Shown one piece after another: positions 35,634-47,893 of a DNA stretch of 64,000 bases. Position numbers and translations under genes: made by a program. Origin of the DNA: Sarcomyxa edulis (lineage: Eukaryota > Basidiomycota > Agaricomycetes > Agaricales > Mycenaceae). Location: NCBI GenBank assembly GCA_009761415.1, contig QUOL01000014.1, positions 62,001 through 126,000 on the forward strand, read 5' to 3'. The notes beneath the pieces were generated by a model. It saw only the letters and a list, made by a program, of their open reading frames with translations, made no database searches and was not told the origin of the DNA. Each line of letters opens with the position of its first letter. The first letter of the stretch is position 1.

Positions 35634-36903
35634 ATGTCGACCCTATTCATCACTGATACCCATCTGATGGAGATAGCACGATATACCCTTCCGACCTCAA
35701 AGACGATTTTGCCGGGAAATTCAATTTCCATGACTCGCCCTCGCATCAGCAACGTTCTCAGCAAGTCCTTGTTATCTATCCACGATAGCCCAAGAACAAG
35801 GTTCACAACTGAACTCACGCAAGACCTGGATATCCTCAATATTTAATCCGAATAGGCCCTTCGAGTCGATGGCGGTGGTCAATATATTTGTAAGCCCTTA
35901 TCCATAACGGAGCATCAGCACTTCTCGAGGTAAACCCTTCCAGATCTAGAGAAGTGGCACTGATGCATACATCGCTGCAATCTGTCATGTTTATGCTTTT
36001 GCTGCCTACCATCTAATTCATTGTCTTCCTTCCTTTAGGCTCCTCTTCTTCAAGTTCATCACACTTGGATCTGTACGTACAACTTTGCCTCGTCTGGCTT
36101 CGAGCAATGTTAATGCCTTGGTAGCTTTCAGCGTCTCTCTTCGGGCCATGCACAAATAATACTTACTTATTTGGGTCCATGTCATGTTAGACGATTTGTT
36201 TCTCCCCATGTCTCGGCGATTTCTATCTGTCCGCCACATTTTTTGTTCCACAATGTACGTCCAAGTTGTATGATATGTAGCATGTGTTTCCCCGCATATC
36301 TGGGGTAATTTGCGTTTCAATTTTTGTTTCCGAGAAATTCAATGTCAGCGAGACTCAAAAGCTGACATAATATCGGCCCCGGAAGAAGCCACGGAGGTAT
36401 TTAGCGGCGGCTTATTTGCGTCCATTGTTCTTTCTTTCCTACCAGATACATCCACAAGTTCTGCTCGCCTTTTGAGCAGTCTTTTCGAACTGTTTCCTTG
36501 CAGTTTCTCTTATTTGTTTTACCGCCTTCGAGGGATACTTGAGCTCTCGTAGCCAAGATCAGGCGCAGCCGCCCATCGAGGTGACCACAGCATTCGAGTT
36601 GGCAGGTGCGAGGTGAGTCAAGTTACTTTTGCGCTCGGTCGTTGGGTGTCTCACATATATGCTATCATATTAGCTCCAAAGACTTAACGTCAACCAAGTA
36701 CGCCGACGGCGGTAACACCCTCACACAAAAAAAAAACACCACGTCTTCGCCCAGACATCATTTTTCCGACATTCATCCCTCAAGACATCACGCAGAAGTT
36801 TCTGTCTCTGTCGTCGACAGTAGCAGTACTAGACGTATGTTTTACTTCCTCATGAGACCGCAACTCGTTTTTATGTTATTATGCCTATTAGTTCTCCCAA
36901 AAA
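35634..36903. other. Intergenic, 1.27 kb
   Basis: Between the divergent HD-domain gene and orphan ORF. On the minus strand at 36018-36150 a short open block (RETLKATKALTLLEARRGKV) ends in a stop and has a GTAAGT just before it, but no start codon or partner exon is convincing. A likely 5' leader intron of the orphan gene lies at about 36834-36889 (GTATGT to ATTAG). Confidence 0.4.
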
Positions 36904-37689
36904 ATGGAACTTTCTACTCCTCAACCAGCGTATCACACTCGTACTTTCTGTTGCAATGCTTCACATAATCACTCAACACCCATAGAAATTCCACGCCGCA
37001 AGTCTTCCAGTTCACCATTTTGCATCGAGTCGCCCATCGGACGCCGATCCTCACCAGAGCTTATTTTTGCTATGTCCCCGGTATCTTCAGATGTTCCTCT
37101 GTCCTCCCTCAGCGCGATGCCTGTACCCAAAATAAATGATCAAGAGCCATTCTTGTATCATTTTCCTATGCTCCCAGCCAAAAGAGCTAGTCCGACGCCC
37201 AATAGATTTCGTCCAACGCCACACTCTGCAGCTGCCCTCGTTTCATCTTCTTCGTCTACTCCAATTCATAATGTTACCAACACTCAGCTCCGCCGAAAGG
37301 AGCGTCTTCTTGCTGCTCATCGGAAACCGTCTCAGGATATCAAGCAATCACATCATTCTTCGGCAGCGACTCAAACCATCAGAATGACCCCAGTGAAGAA
37401 AATTATCGGTTTCACGCCGACAGTCTCTAATCAGCCCTCTACTCCTGTAACAACCCGCCCTTCTATCTACCTCGCTCAACCTTCAAAATATGATACACCC
37501 TATTCGTCGCCTCCCTGGATGTTGTCTGGAGGGCGAGTGGAAAGTGAAGGAACGTCTTCGGACGAGTCAGATCCCTTTGATTTCGAGTTTGAGAGGTATC
37601 TGAGCAGGCGCATTGAGAATGAGAGACCCATTCGTATTCGTCGAACCCGGCCCATGTCTTCTGGCATGAGGTTCTCAGTGCGGCCATGA
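36904..37689 (+). CDS. Hypothetical protein, Ser/Pro-rich, single coding exon
   Basis: Not recognised. The ATG at 36904 has an A at -3 and gives a 261-residue frame without introns. It starts MELSTPQPAYHTRTFCC, is rich in Ser, Pro, Thr and Arg, has basic-Pro motifs (IPRRKSSSSP, LLAAHRKPSQ, MTPVKKIIGFTPT) and an acidic patch before the end (EGTSSDESDPFDFEFERYL), closing RIRRTRPMSSGMRFSVRP. Many S/T-P sites suggest a phosphorylated, probably nuclear, disordered protein. The frame is long with coding-like codon use, and there is an apparent 5' leader intron, so it is probably real. It may be lineage-specific. Confidence 0.6.
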   Translation: MELSTPQPAYHTRTFCCNASHNHSTPIEIPRRKSSSSPFCIESPIGRRSSPELIFAMSPVSSDVPLSSLSAMPVPKINDQEPFLYHFPMLPAKRASPTPNRFRPTPHSAAALVSSSSSTPIHNVTNTQLRRKERLLAAHRKPSQDIKQSHHSSAATQTIRMTPVKKIIGFTPTVSNQPSTPVTTRPSIYLAQPSKYDTPYSSPPWMLSGGRVESEGTSSDESDPFDFEFERYLSRRIENERPIRIRRTRPMSSGMRFSVRP

Positions 37690-39149
37690 GTTGCTAGTCC
37701 GAAGCCTTCTTGCCCTTTTTTCGTTTTCACAAGTAAGCCCCCCTTCTTTCCCTGTAACGTCAGTCCAGGAACACAATTGACTTCTTGATTAGCCGCATAT
37801 GTCGGGCTGAATGCCCTCGACCAAATCATCCAAGACATTAGACGCTTCGAAAGAGGCATGACCTTGACCTTATTAGAAATATCGGACTCTCTCGTGCAGC
37901 CATTACCTTGTCCTACTAGCAATATTCTCTCATCATCACCAGTATCATCAGCATTGTTCGTTCCACTCTTCCACTCAACTGCATTACCACATCTCCGTCA
38001 CCATTGCATCCACATATCCTTCTCCGATACTTGTCCAATCAATTACCTCGTCATGATACAGGTACTATTCTACCCCTCAGCATAATCCAAGCTACTATAC
38101 AAGCCCAATGTCAAATACATACAGCATTTTCCTTTCATGATATCGATATGGCCATGTTATTTCCTTGAATATCGGAGGGGGTAACATTCAGGCCTCATGT
38201 GGGGCTATCTAAACCCACACCAGCTCACGCCGCGGTGATTGCGAGCTCTTGATAGTGTATAGCCATTGAGAGGCCCGCATCCAGTCCCTTGCAGTTGAAC
38301 GATGGTTCCCATAAACTTGTTCTGGTCCAGGTCCATGCATCACAGGACATCATGCGTAGGGTTTATTTGGAACGGACTCCCAACCGAATACGATACCTTA
38401 AAGGCTGACCTGAGCATGGATAAGGGAGCAACACGAATGGATCAAAGCGCATGTATGGAGATGATTTCTCTCACTGTTTTTGCGTGCTCTGGTCGAATTT
38501 CCCTGGCAAGGCTGGCACCATCATCTTCTCGACGTCCTTTCTTCCCACAGAGAGCTGGGAACACACTTATAGTCCTCTAAAAGAGGAACGTATCGCCATA
38601 TGGAGCACAAACATGGAAGGAGAACTCTAAACATTAGATCTCATCTAGATCCAAAAGTAGGATGGGAGCTGACCAGCAGATCGTTCTTATATCCATCCAT
38701 AGGCCCGCAAGGCAAGATGACTTTGTATAACTCACCTTCGAATACATATGGAGCAGGAATCACATCGTGATCCTATATATAATCAGATGACCTCGGCGGA
38801 TCAACTTAATGAAAAGTCCCAGGCACTAGGTCAACTGTAAGTATAGGCATATAAATTTTATCATTCCGAGTTTCCGCAGAAGTAAGTGTGAAAGAAAAAC
38901 CTCACCGATCTCACCGTAGGATTATGCGATCCTATAACGCTGAGGGGGGCTTGTAGAGCGGCTGTTCACACCATAGTATTCCAGCAATTGGAGGATAAGA
39001 GAACGCGCGCCCTGTCATTTTACAATGATAGGCATTTCCTGTAAAGACGCCGAGAGCCTTGATTGATTGAGCATCGAACGCGTATGTGACCAACGATGCT
39101 ATCTGTCGGCCAAAGGACTCACATCTGAGCTGTCAGACGAAGCCAATGA
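37690..39149. other. Gene-poor region
   Basis: About 1.46 kb after the orphan ORF with no supported gene. A plus-strand frame at 38302-38580 opens with ATG (MVPINLFWSRSMHHR) but shows no family motif and no splice partner. Confidence 0.4.
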
Positions 39150-41430
39150 CTTCATACAAACAATGCGACGTTTATCGAGAAACAAGTACTCACCGAGGCA
39201 CTCCAAACCCCCGAAGAATACACGAGTTGATCTGCAATTGTCCCCGAGGTTTTGTTTGAAATACAAAGTCGATCGTCGATCGCTGATGCATGTATGATGG
39301 AGGCTTGGATTTCATCAAGGAAAAGGTCCCACGGAGTTCGTAGGATTGGTAGGCTGTGTACGTGTTCCCCAGGCCACGAACAAGAGATCGACGAATTTGT
39401 TGCAGACTTGCAGTGATGGAGCTTGGATTGAGCAGTTCGTTGCAGCACGTCAGAGTTAGATTACAGGAGCCTGATAAGGCGACTTTGAGAAGATAGGCAC
39501 AGCTTGCCATGGGATTTGGCCGCCAAGTCCGGATCTGCAGAATTGGAGTTGGAGCCAAACCGTCAGCTGGTGTGAAGGAGATTTTCGAGTGGAAAAGACA
39601 GTCTCCTAGCGTAAGTTCGGTCTAGTGGTAACGCATTGTGTCACGCCACAAAGACATAAGAGTACCTCATAGAGCATCAATACCTGACAGGCCGCCGACG
39701 CTGATAGTAAAAAGTACACACCTGGCAAAGAATGGCACCGCTTATATGACCGTGACTTCTGATGATCTTCCGAGAGTCGACTATGAAATGATAAGTGCGT
39801 GTGGATGAAGGGACGCAAAGTCAAAGAAATTCGGTGGCCATCTGACGAAGGCCCTTGGCTGTTTGATTAATTCGTAGCGTTAGTAACACAGTCTTTTCAC
39901 CCTTTCAGAACTGCTACATGTCAAAGGATAACGGGTCATGATTGAGGATGACCGATGCTGGGCCGTTTTGATGATCGTCCGGCGATGACGGTCATCTTCG
40001 GTGGGAAGTCGAAGATCGAGGAAAGGACCTCCTGGCAAGTTATTCCCATTGGGTCCGTCCCTTTGCCGAGGAGAAATTCCTGGTGCTGACCGCGAGTGAG
40101 CTAGGCTGCGCCTCAGTCGAACGAGTGACGAGCAACGCCACCGGTCATCGCGTGTATTGTGTTTGGATAAATTGCAGAGATGAGATAAATCGATTGTCGT
40201 TACGTTAGCATTGCAGACCGATACGTCGACCGAGGGAGTGTGCCGTCAAAGACGGATACACTATTAAAGATCGTACGTTCAGGTGACATCGCTAGATCAA
40301 TGCATACGTCCTATTATGCAGAGGTCTCCAGAATTCGAAGAGTCTCTCAGATAGGAGGCAGGCAAGATCCAAGCTCCGTAATAAACCTTCGTCTCGATGG
40401 GTTTGGAAGCAACAAAAAGACCTCTAGATCCGAGGGTGCCGTGGAATAAGGCTGTTGAACGAGACATTTTGGTCATGTGAATAGAAGGATAACTCACCTT
40501 CACGTTCTAAAATATATTCAACCCGCGCACTGTGCCGTTGATTGAGTGAGCTGGTCATCTGTCGAGGACGGATGATCCATACAGATGCGACTCAACATGA
40601 ACCCGCAAAAGCCATGTATGACGCGTACTGAAACCGTTATCGCTGTGAGGGTTGAGAAAATCAAGGGACAAGATCGACCTCAGACCTATTGTAAAGTATT
40701 GATGTTCGCATAAGACAGGGATGAAACTCGAAAGCTTTTGAGAGGCATGTGTGCCGAGATCTCTGGAGAAATCCTGGACCTAGTAGGATCAGTCCAGCAA
40801 TCGATTAGGATAGATTAAGGATAACGTACCAGTTCTAGAATGTTGGTTTGAGGAGTAGTGTAAGATGTGAGTCCAACCGTTCATAAATGGATTTCGGAGA
40901 CACCCTGCACGACCGAGAACACAGTGCACAGCCCGTTGCTCGGATATCCGACATACTGTCGCTTTCGGAGAAGAATGCAACTCCCGAGCTACGAAAAGAC
41001 TACACAGATAATCTGAGAGAGAACATCATGTAATATCGATCGATTCGTATGCGATTATAGCTATTCCCCACGGACACAAAGCTACTCACCTGGTAGATTG
41101 AGTTCATCGATAACTCTTCGAAAAAACAAATGCTACTTGCGGATGATGCATGAACCGAATGGATGTTTGACACTATTTTGAGCCAAAGATTAGGGCCCTG
41201 CAGAGTGTCATATGGCCCGAGGAAGCGTCAATGGTCGGGCTATCTAATATAAAGGTAATGCTGTGTCGTTCCTGAGGCTGTTGGGAAATTGGACTATAAT
41301 CTCATGGAAGGGTGATCATATAGTGTCATACCCAGACTTACTCGAAGTTTGCAGTCATTTATGGAGGACTGGCTGCGATTTTGCCAAGAGCCACACAGAG
41401 GAAGAAGGAGGGCGTCAAGAAGGCGTTAAC
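39150..41430 (-). other. Possible spliced or decayed gene (F-box/LRR-like?)
   Basis: No complete model, but several minus-strand open blocks are bounded by good splice sites. Block 41090-41197 is exactly 36 codons (LWLKIVSNIHSVHASS, ICFFEELSMNSIYQ) between a CTGCAG acceptor and GTGAGT. Upstream is a block ending NDCKLR at a GTAAGT (41342). Later blocks read LELVQDFSRDLGTHASQKL, RHSARVEYILEREG before GTGAGT, SCILLRKRQYVGYPS, and MGITCQEVLSSIFDFPP. The best join needs passage over one in-frame TGA near 40880-40890. The LLLPLCGSWQNRSQSS-type text faintly recalls agaricomycete F-box/LRR proteins. It could be a live multi-exon gene or a pseudogene. Confidence 0.25.
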
Positions 41431-41470
41431 CATGTTTGTCATGATCTGAGTGGATCAACAAAAAGCAACA

Positions 41471-41525
41471 CGATCACGTGTCGTTAAGTCACGCTCGGTC
41501 GCGTAGTCACGTTGGTCACGCTTTG
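41471..41525 (+). promoter_or_regulatory. TCACG repeat cluster upstream of the Cdc11-like gene
   Basis: Within about 55 bases, some 90-145 bases before the ATG at 41617, TCACG occurs four times (GATCACGTG, AGTCACGCT, AGTCACGTT, GGTCACGCT). The first is a CACGTG core. Repeated motifs in a promoter suggest a factor-binding array, but the factor is unknown. Confidence 0.35.
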
Positions 41526-41616
41526 TTCAAACTCCCACACTCGCACCTCGTAGGACCCACAACTTTCAACTCTCAACTTGAGCGTTGAGAAATCAACGTC
41601 TCTATCGCGTCATACG

Positions 41617-44600
41617 ATGTCGAGTACTCGCTCTCAATCTCGCCCGGCCTGGCAGACTGAAGAGCTCCAGGACGAGTGGATCGAACAGGACGACGACGAC
41701 GACAACTTCAACAGCCTATCCTATGGTACTCAGTCCATCTCATTCACTGCTCCCCTTGCTTCCCATATACAAACCAATCTTAGTGGAAGTGCATCTCCAC
41801 CCAATGCTCCATCTAATACTGCTGGCACTTTTGTTGTTCGCGAGGAAATACCCACAGCTCCGTTACTACCAAAGACGCCAGGCCGAAACAAGAAGCCTGT
41901 CATGAAAGACTTCTTCAGCGCGCTACCGCTTGAGAGACTATTTGACCCCCCGACCCCACCCTCAGGATCTATGTTTCAATCTCCAGGACCAGATGTAACC
42001 CCTCAGGATGATGAGACTCGCCCTACGAAGGATGATGCCGCAGAGAAGGAGATGCCTATCGAGACAGTGTCAGAGCCAAAGGCGAGCATAGACTGTCAAT
42101 TTACATTTGCCCTTCCCCACGATACACCTCCAAAGCCGACCAGTGAGCTCAAGCCTGTCGGAGCCCCACAGGCCCAGAGTACCCCAGCACTTCCCTTCGT
42201 ACCTGGTCGTGTGGCCCCCCTAACAGATCCCCGTCTCCGTCTCTTCCAATTTCAATACGATACATTTACCAGGGACCATCTCTCCGCAATGGTTGATTCC
42301 ATCGCTGTGAATACACCTTCTGGAGGTAGTGGCACAGGCACGCCCTCCCCAGCAAATTTCTTTCACGGGCCACAGAACACGGGCCCTCACTCTCATCTAC
42401 GAAGTACAAAGCGCGTCAAACTCAGCCCTAAAAGCGACTTCTATGGCGAGGGTGATGGTGCTGGGGCCATGATCGCTCGTCCAAAGCTCTTTCGGAAGGA
42501 CTATGTTGGAGAATCCCAACATCTCATGCAAAAGATTAAACAGGCTCGCGATTTCTCTACCATTTCTACGGTCGCTAGTGCACAGAGCGGATCTCCTGCC
42601 ACGACTCGCAATGGAGACGGTGCATCTCTTACCAAGGATCGATTCTCGATCGAACCAATGCCGGCATCACGTGGTATGTCATAGCTGTCTTCTTAAAAGC
42701 GGTATATTGAATCATTGAGGTTGGTAGACAACTCATCATTTCCTGCAGACAATACTCCATCATCCCAGAATGCCTCGAACTCGGATAACAAGGCAGGAAC
42801 ATATGCATCATTATATCGACAACAAGGTGATCTTATCATGGCTCAGCTCAAGAGCGATCTGAAAGGCCCGAAACGCATGTTTTCTAGCGATACGGATGTA
42901 TCGTGCAGTACTGTTGCAGGAGATAAAGATATGCAGTCCCACCTTCCGTCTCTTTCGCAAGAAAGCTTATCGGATAACAAAGAAAATGCGTCTCAGCATC
43001 AGCGGAGCACCTTTTCTACTAATTCAAATTTTACTGCGTCCAGAGCTCGCCAGAAAAACACCCCTCGAAAACTTCGTCGCCTCAGTAGCTCAGACGGACT
43101 GAATCACGAGCAAGACGTTCTAGCAGATGGTGTAGCAAAACTGAGAATAGATCATCACCAGAACTTTACTCATATGCAGGTCGACCCGATCGTAGTTCAA
43201 ATGATACATGCACCAAACCCTGCCAACTCCCTTGCTCTTCCCTCCGATGTCGCTGTACCAGGAAAATTGGCGCCTCCCGCTCCTTCACATCCCTCTGGAA
43301 CCACGAACGAAGATCTGAACCGTTTCGTTTCGTCCAGTACTGCCTCAGGTACCACATTAGCATCTGGGGGAAGCGGAAGTGGCAGTGGCAGTGGGAGCGC
43401 GAATACTCAATCGTTCGTCAAACACCCAGGTCCAGTCCAAATCCGACGAATAACACCAGGGGATGTACCAGCTCTACCTGAGAGAGTTGGGAAGATGGTA
43501 TTCGACAGGGATTTGATGAAATGGGTGAAGGCGGATGACCCGCAGATGAGGGACTTCACAGGAGTGACTGACGCCGATAGTGAGGATCCATTCATGGACA
43601 TAGAGAGCTTCGGGGAGTCTGGGCATGTGCGGGAAGCAGAAGATGAGGAAGAAGACGCCGCGACTAGGGATGGGATGTCGAGAATCGAGGAGCTGTCCGA
43701 GGTGGAGGATGAGGAAGAGATGGAGTTGGCGAGTTTCTCCTTTGATGATCCCTCTGGCGCTGTCGTACAGGTCATGACGGGAGTGGAAACAGATATTGAC
43801 AACGACGAGACGACAGACTCGGATGACGATGATCTCGAGGAAGACGGGCTGACCGAAACCACGGACGTGGTAGACAACGGCTTCGACACCGATGATGATT
43901 ATCCTGCGAACTCGTCCGGGAGACCAAGTCCCCAGCGACCGAGCCCCAAACGACCGAGCCCCAAACGCCCAAGTCCCAAAAGACCTAGTCCCAAACACCA
44001 AAGTCCCAGCCGGCCAAGTCAACGCTCAAGTATACAACGACGCAGCCCTTCGCACCCAACGACCCTCAGCACCCCCTATCGTGCATCTTCGTTGCCGCCA
44101 TCAGCCACACCTATCATTCGCTCCGCTCTGAAAAGTAACAGTGCCACGCCCAACCAGCGTGTTACGCCCATGCAGAAAATGGGCCATAAACGGTCTGTCA
44201 GTTTCTCAGACGGTAAAAGAGACGGTCCGATACGTGGGTTGACTCGAAGCGCTGGAGATGACTCACAGGATGGCATGCAACCTTCAGCGGCCCAAGGTTC
44301 CGATGCAGCGAGTACCTGGGTACAGTCCATTAGATCTAAACGGATAGCGGCTATGATGGGCGATCTAGAAGATTCAGGTAAGAACATTTCTTGCTGTCCC
44401 GGGATCACTGTACTGATTTTTGAGAACGGCTAGATACGGACTCTGACGAGAACGAATCTCCTTCGAAGACAAGTAGTTCCGGCCGACCAGAGGAGCTACA
44501 ACCGCTGACAGCACGACGGCCAAGCACTCAACCCAATGCCGTTGCTGGAAGTTCCAAGGGCGTATCCCCTGGAAGAGTATTCTCGAGAAATCATGCACAG

Positions 44601-46827
44601 AAGACGTCACCCAAGAAGACGAACCGTTCAAATGTAACTGCGAACGCGACGTTCTTGACTGAGTGCTCTTTCGGTGTGGCCCACGACAGACTTGTCCAGG
44701 TCATAACCGACGTGCAACCATTTGAACCTCGTTGGGAGGACCTGAGTGTCATCGATTTAGCTAGTAAGAATATCGAAAGTGTTGCAAGGTTGAAAGAATT
44801 CCTCCCTCGCTTGGACTCGCTGAATTTGTAGGTGGCTCTAACTTGTTTTGGAACGGTTCTTCTGATGATTGACTGTGGATGGCATTCGTCCTGGACAGGA
44901 ATAAAAACCAAATTTCTTGGTTGAGTGGAGTACCCGCGACAGTGAGGACACTTTCTGTCGCATCAAACAGGTGGGTGCCATTGAATGAAATTCGGTTCCC
45001 TCTTTCGGCATTCTGATCATTCACCGTCAATATTTGCAGCCTCACATCGATAACGTCTTATAGCCACCTCTTGAACCTTGAGAACCTGGATATCAGCCAT
45101 AATGATATCGACTCTTTACGTCGTGTGTATCCCCGTCATTCTCCCATGCTATTTACATCCTGAACTTTGTATTATCCCCTCAGAGCTAGCGTGTCTACGG
45201 CATTTACGAGAGCTAAGGGCAGACGCGAACAAGATTTCGACTATCGATGGTTTACAACGCATGGATGGCCTTGTGAAGCTCAGTCTACAAGGCAATTGTA
45301 TTCGATCCGTTGATCTTGCACAATATCGATGGTATGTATATTTCCCATGGTCCCACACTACTCCGCGAAGCAATGTGTACTGACTCAGGTGACCTTCATT
45401 CGCCGGTTTCTGTAGGACCCGGCTTGAAATGCTGAATATGAGCCAGAACCGCTTAGATAACATTTCCGGCCTGGCGTCTTTGCCATCGTTGATCGCGTTG
45501 AATATAGGCAAGTAGAATTCCCAAAGTTGAACAGGTGGAATGATGATAACTCAACAATTGAATCCATTCCTCCACTCATTGCGCATTGCTCTTCCGGTGA
45601 TCCATCACTCCGTTCATTTAGACGACAATGCTCTAGGCGAGTTGGATTTTACTAGTTCGATGCCCAAGCTACGAATCCTTCGGGTCAGTGGCAATCGATT
45701 GCACCAGCTCAATCTAGCGTCTGTGCCCAATCTTCGCACGCTATATGCGGATAACAATAGTCTGGCCTCACTGGTGAAAACGGACCGCTTGACCAAGTTG
45801 GAAAACTTGAGTCTGCGGAATCAGAGCGGACGAGGCCTGTGAGTCCCATCTTCCGTTGTGTTTCCGGTATACGATATATCTTGTGAATTGATGACTGATT
45901 TGAGTTTTTCCCTACGAAGCAATCTCTTGACCCGCGATGTTCGCGATGTAAAACGTCTTTACCTCTCAGGTGCGTACTCCTGTTTAGAGGCACAGAATTG
46001 CTCACACACAAAGACGCCGCAGGTAATCCCCTGAAAGGGAGGTTCCTGGAAGTACCATGCTACAACCTGGTATACTTGGAACTTGCCGCGTGCAGATTGA
46101 CCTCCTTGCCCGAGGATATGGCGCGACTTGCTCCGAATCTTCGAGTGTTGAATCTAAACTACAACTTCTTGGAAGATGCACGGCCACTTGGGGGACTCGA
46201 ACGGTTGAAGAAATTGACCATTATCGGGTCTCGACTAAAAGGGACGAAGCCTTTGATCCGTCTATTACAAGGCATGCCTGATGTGGAAATGCTAGACTTC
46301 CGGTACGCGCTCGTTCTATTTTCTTGTTTTCTGTTTGGATTGTATTCATCATGCATCGGAGAACCTCGTCGGTCTTTGAACGCTCTATTTTTTGTTTGCC
46401 GCCAAGGCCATCTTTTCTATCTTTGTGGCTGATCATGAACGCAAAGTGACATTTTGTGTTGACCTGCTGCCCTTTGCCTTGCAGAATGAACCCCTGTACA
46501 CTTGGATGGTATCTGCCTCTACTAGTGAAGGATGTCCCGGGGGCGTTACAGCCTTCGGAGTCGGGTGGCAGTGCCGTAGTGGGGAAGGGAGAGAAGGGGG
46601 CACAGCAGGCCTGGCAAGAGCTGGACTCGAAGTTCAGGCGGGATCTGCCGGACGAGTTCTACATTGGGCGACTAGCATACCGAGGTCTTGTTATGCGTGC
46701 CTGCCCGCGCATACGAATGCTGGATGGGGTGGAGGTGTCTGAGAAGGAGAGGGTGAAAGCTCACCATTTGCTCGTGGGTATTCTAGGGAAGACGCGGAAG
46801 TCGAAGGGGAAGGAGGTGGCCCAATGA
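41617..46827 (+). CDS. CDC11: Cdc11/Nud1-type leucine-rich-repeat SIN scaffold
   Basis: Spindle-pole-body scaffold of the septation initiation/mitotic exit network (homologues: S. pombe Cdc11, yeast Nud1, centriolin). The ATG is at 41617-41619 (MSSTRSQSRPAWQTEELQDE), with the characteristic early W and an acidic DEWIEQDDDDDNF stretch. A long disordered half follows, with many S/TP sites, a GSGSGSGSGSAN linker, and a tandem SPKRP array (about 43918-44020). The C-terminal third is a string of LRRs: LSVIDLASKNIESVARL, LENLDISHNDIDSLRQL, LRELRADANKISTIDGL, LEMLNMSQNRLDNISGL, LRVLNLNYNFLEDARPL. It ends in a cap with LVMRACPRIRMLDGVEV. About ten introns. LRR count and order match the family. Confidence 0.9.
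43918..44062 (+). repeat. In-frame tandem RPSPK repeat inside the Cdc11-like gene
   Basis: A 15-base unit encoding RPSPK (CGACCGAGCCCCAAA and variants) occurs about five times in tandem, then degenerates into QSPSRPS and RRSPSHP. Each unit provides a S-P-K/R proline-directed kinase site. Units one to four differ by synonymous changes, which shows selection for the peptide or recent expansion. Confidence 0.8.
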
Positions 46828-47893
46828 TCGACTTTGGGGACATGTTACATCAGGGATTTGCGTGCCTGCCATTGCGCTGTGATCTACGGTTGTCGGTATA
46901 ATGGGTTGCATATAGTTAGAGTTTGCTTATGTCTGTTCCGGCCGAATGGGGGTGATGCCGTTAGAGGGATCTTGGATTGCTGCAAGTTGAGAGTTCATCA
47001 GTTGGATCAGATGTATAGCGGCCTCGGGCACCGGCGACGGCATACAATGTAAAAGAGCCTGAGTAGCAAAGAGCACAGCCAGCACTCAGTTACTATGAGC
47101 CCTACCAGGAAGGCTGTTACTCCCCAGTTACTGCCCAGTACTAGGAAGGCATTGCTAGTTGGGGTGGGTGTATGCGCGTTCCGAGATGAGTTTGACGGAG
47201 TAGTTGTCGTAGTTGTCGTAGTGTTGTCGGTGGTCCAAGATAGCCTAAAAGAGCGCTAATGAAATCAAAACTCCGCGGTCGGGTGTATGGGGCTGTTTGG
47301 GTGTGCCTTAAGTGATCATCGAGGGCAATTAAGCCATATCGGGGGACTGACAAGTCTTCGAGGCAGCCGTGACCGACGATGTGCACACCCAATCTACTAT
47401 CCAGGTTGTGCACCTGGACAAAGAGCTGCTCTCTCCTGTCACATCACCGCCCGCTACCCAGCGCTCCTCACAACCGACTTGGATTGTCAGATCCCCCCAA
47501 TCAAAACCCGGAGTGCATATCCGAGTCTTTGGCTGTGATGCACCGGAAATAGAAATATAGTGATGTGGTTTGAACCTCGATCTTGGGACAGATCCCTGAT
47601 TAATTGAACATCGAGGGCACGATTACGGCTCTTTTTTCGAAGAAAATACGGCGCAAAAAAATGAATGGGGACCTAGATTTGTCGAGTTGGCGATCCTATT
47701 CGCTACCGAATGCAAAGACGGTCCCAATTCTCTTTTCTCTTTTCTGTTTCTACTGTCTCTTCCCACACTTTCCTCTTCCTGCACTGGAATCCCTTTTCTG
47801 GCCCACTCCTTCGTTAAAAGCTTCCCTTCCTTCAGATCATTAACTGTACTCTACCTCTCCCTCTCTCCAAGATCCACACATATACTCTCCCTC
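46828..47893. other. Intergenic, promoter of homeodomain gene
   Basis: 1.07 kb between two plus-strand genes. Around 47100-47155 the motif CAGTTACT/CCAGTACTAGGAAGGC recurs. CT-rich tracts at 47735-47880 immediately precede the homeodomain gene's first ATG (47894), as in many fungal promoters. No supported gene. Confidence 0.5.

Noticed and set aside
36018..36320. Minus-strand 100-codon frame
   Set aside because: TTG start, no partner exon; only the last 40 codons look coding.
41578..41616. Earlier start of the Cdc11-like gene
   Set aside because: The first codon is TTG; the ATG at 41617 begins a typical N-terminus.
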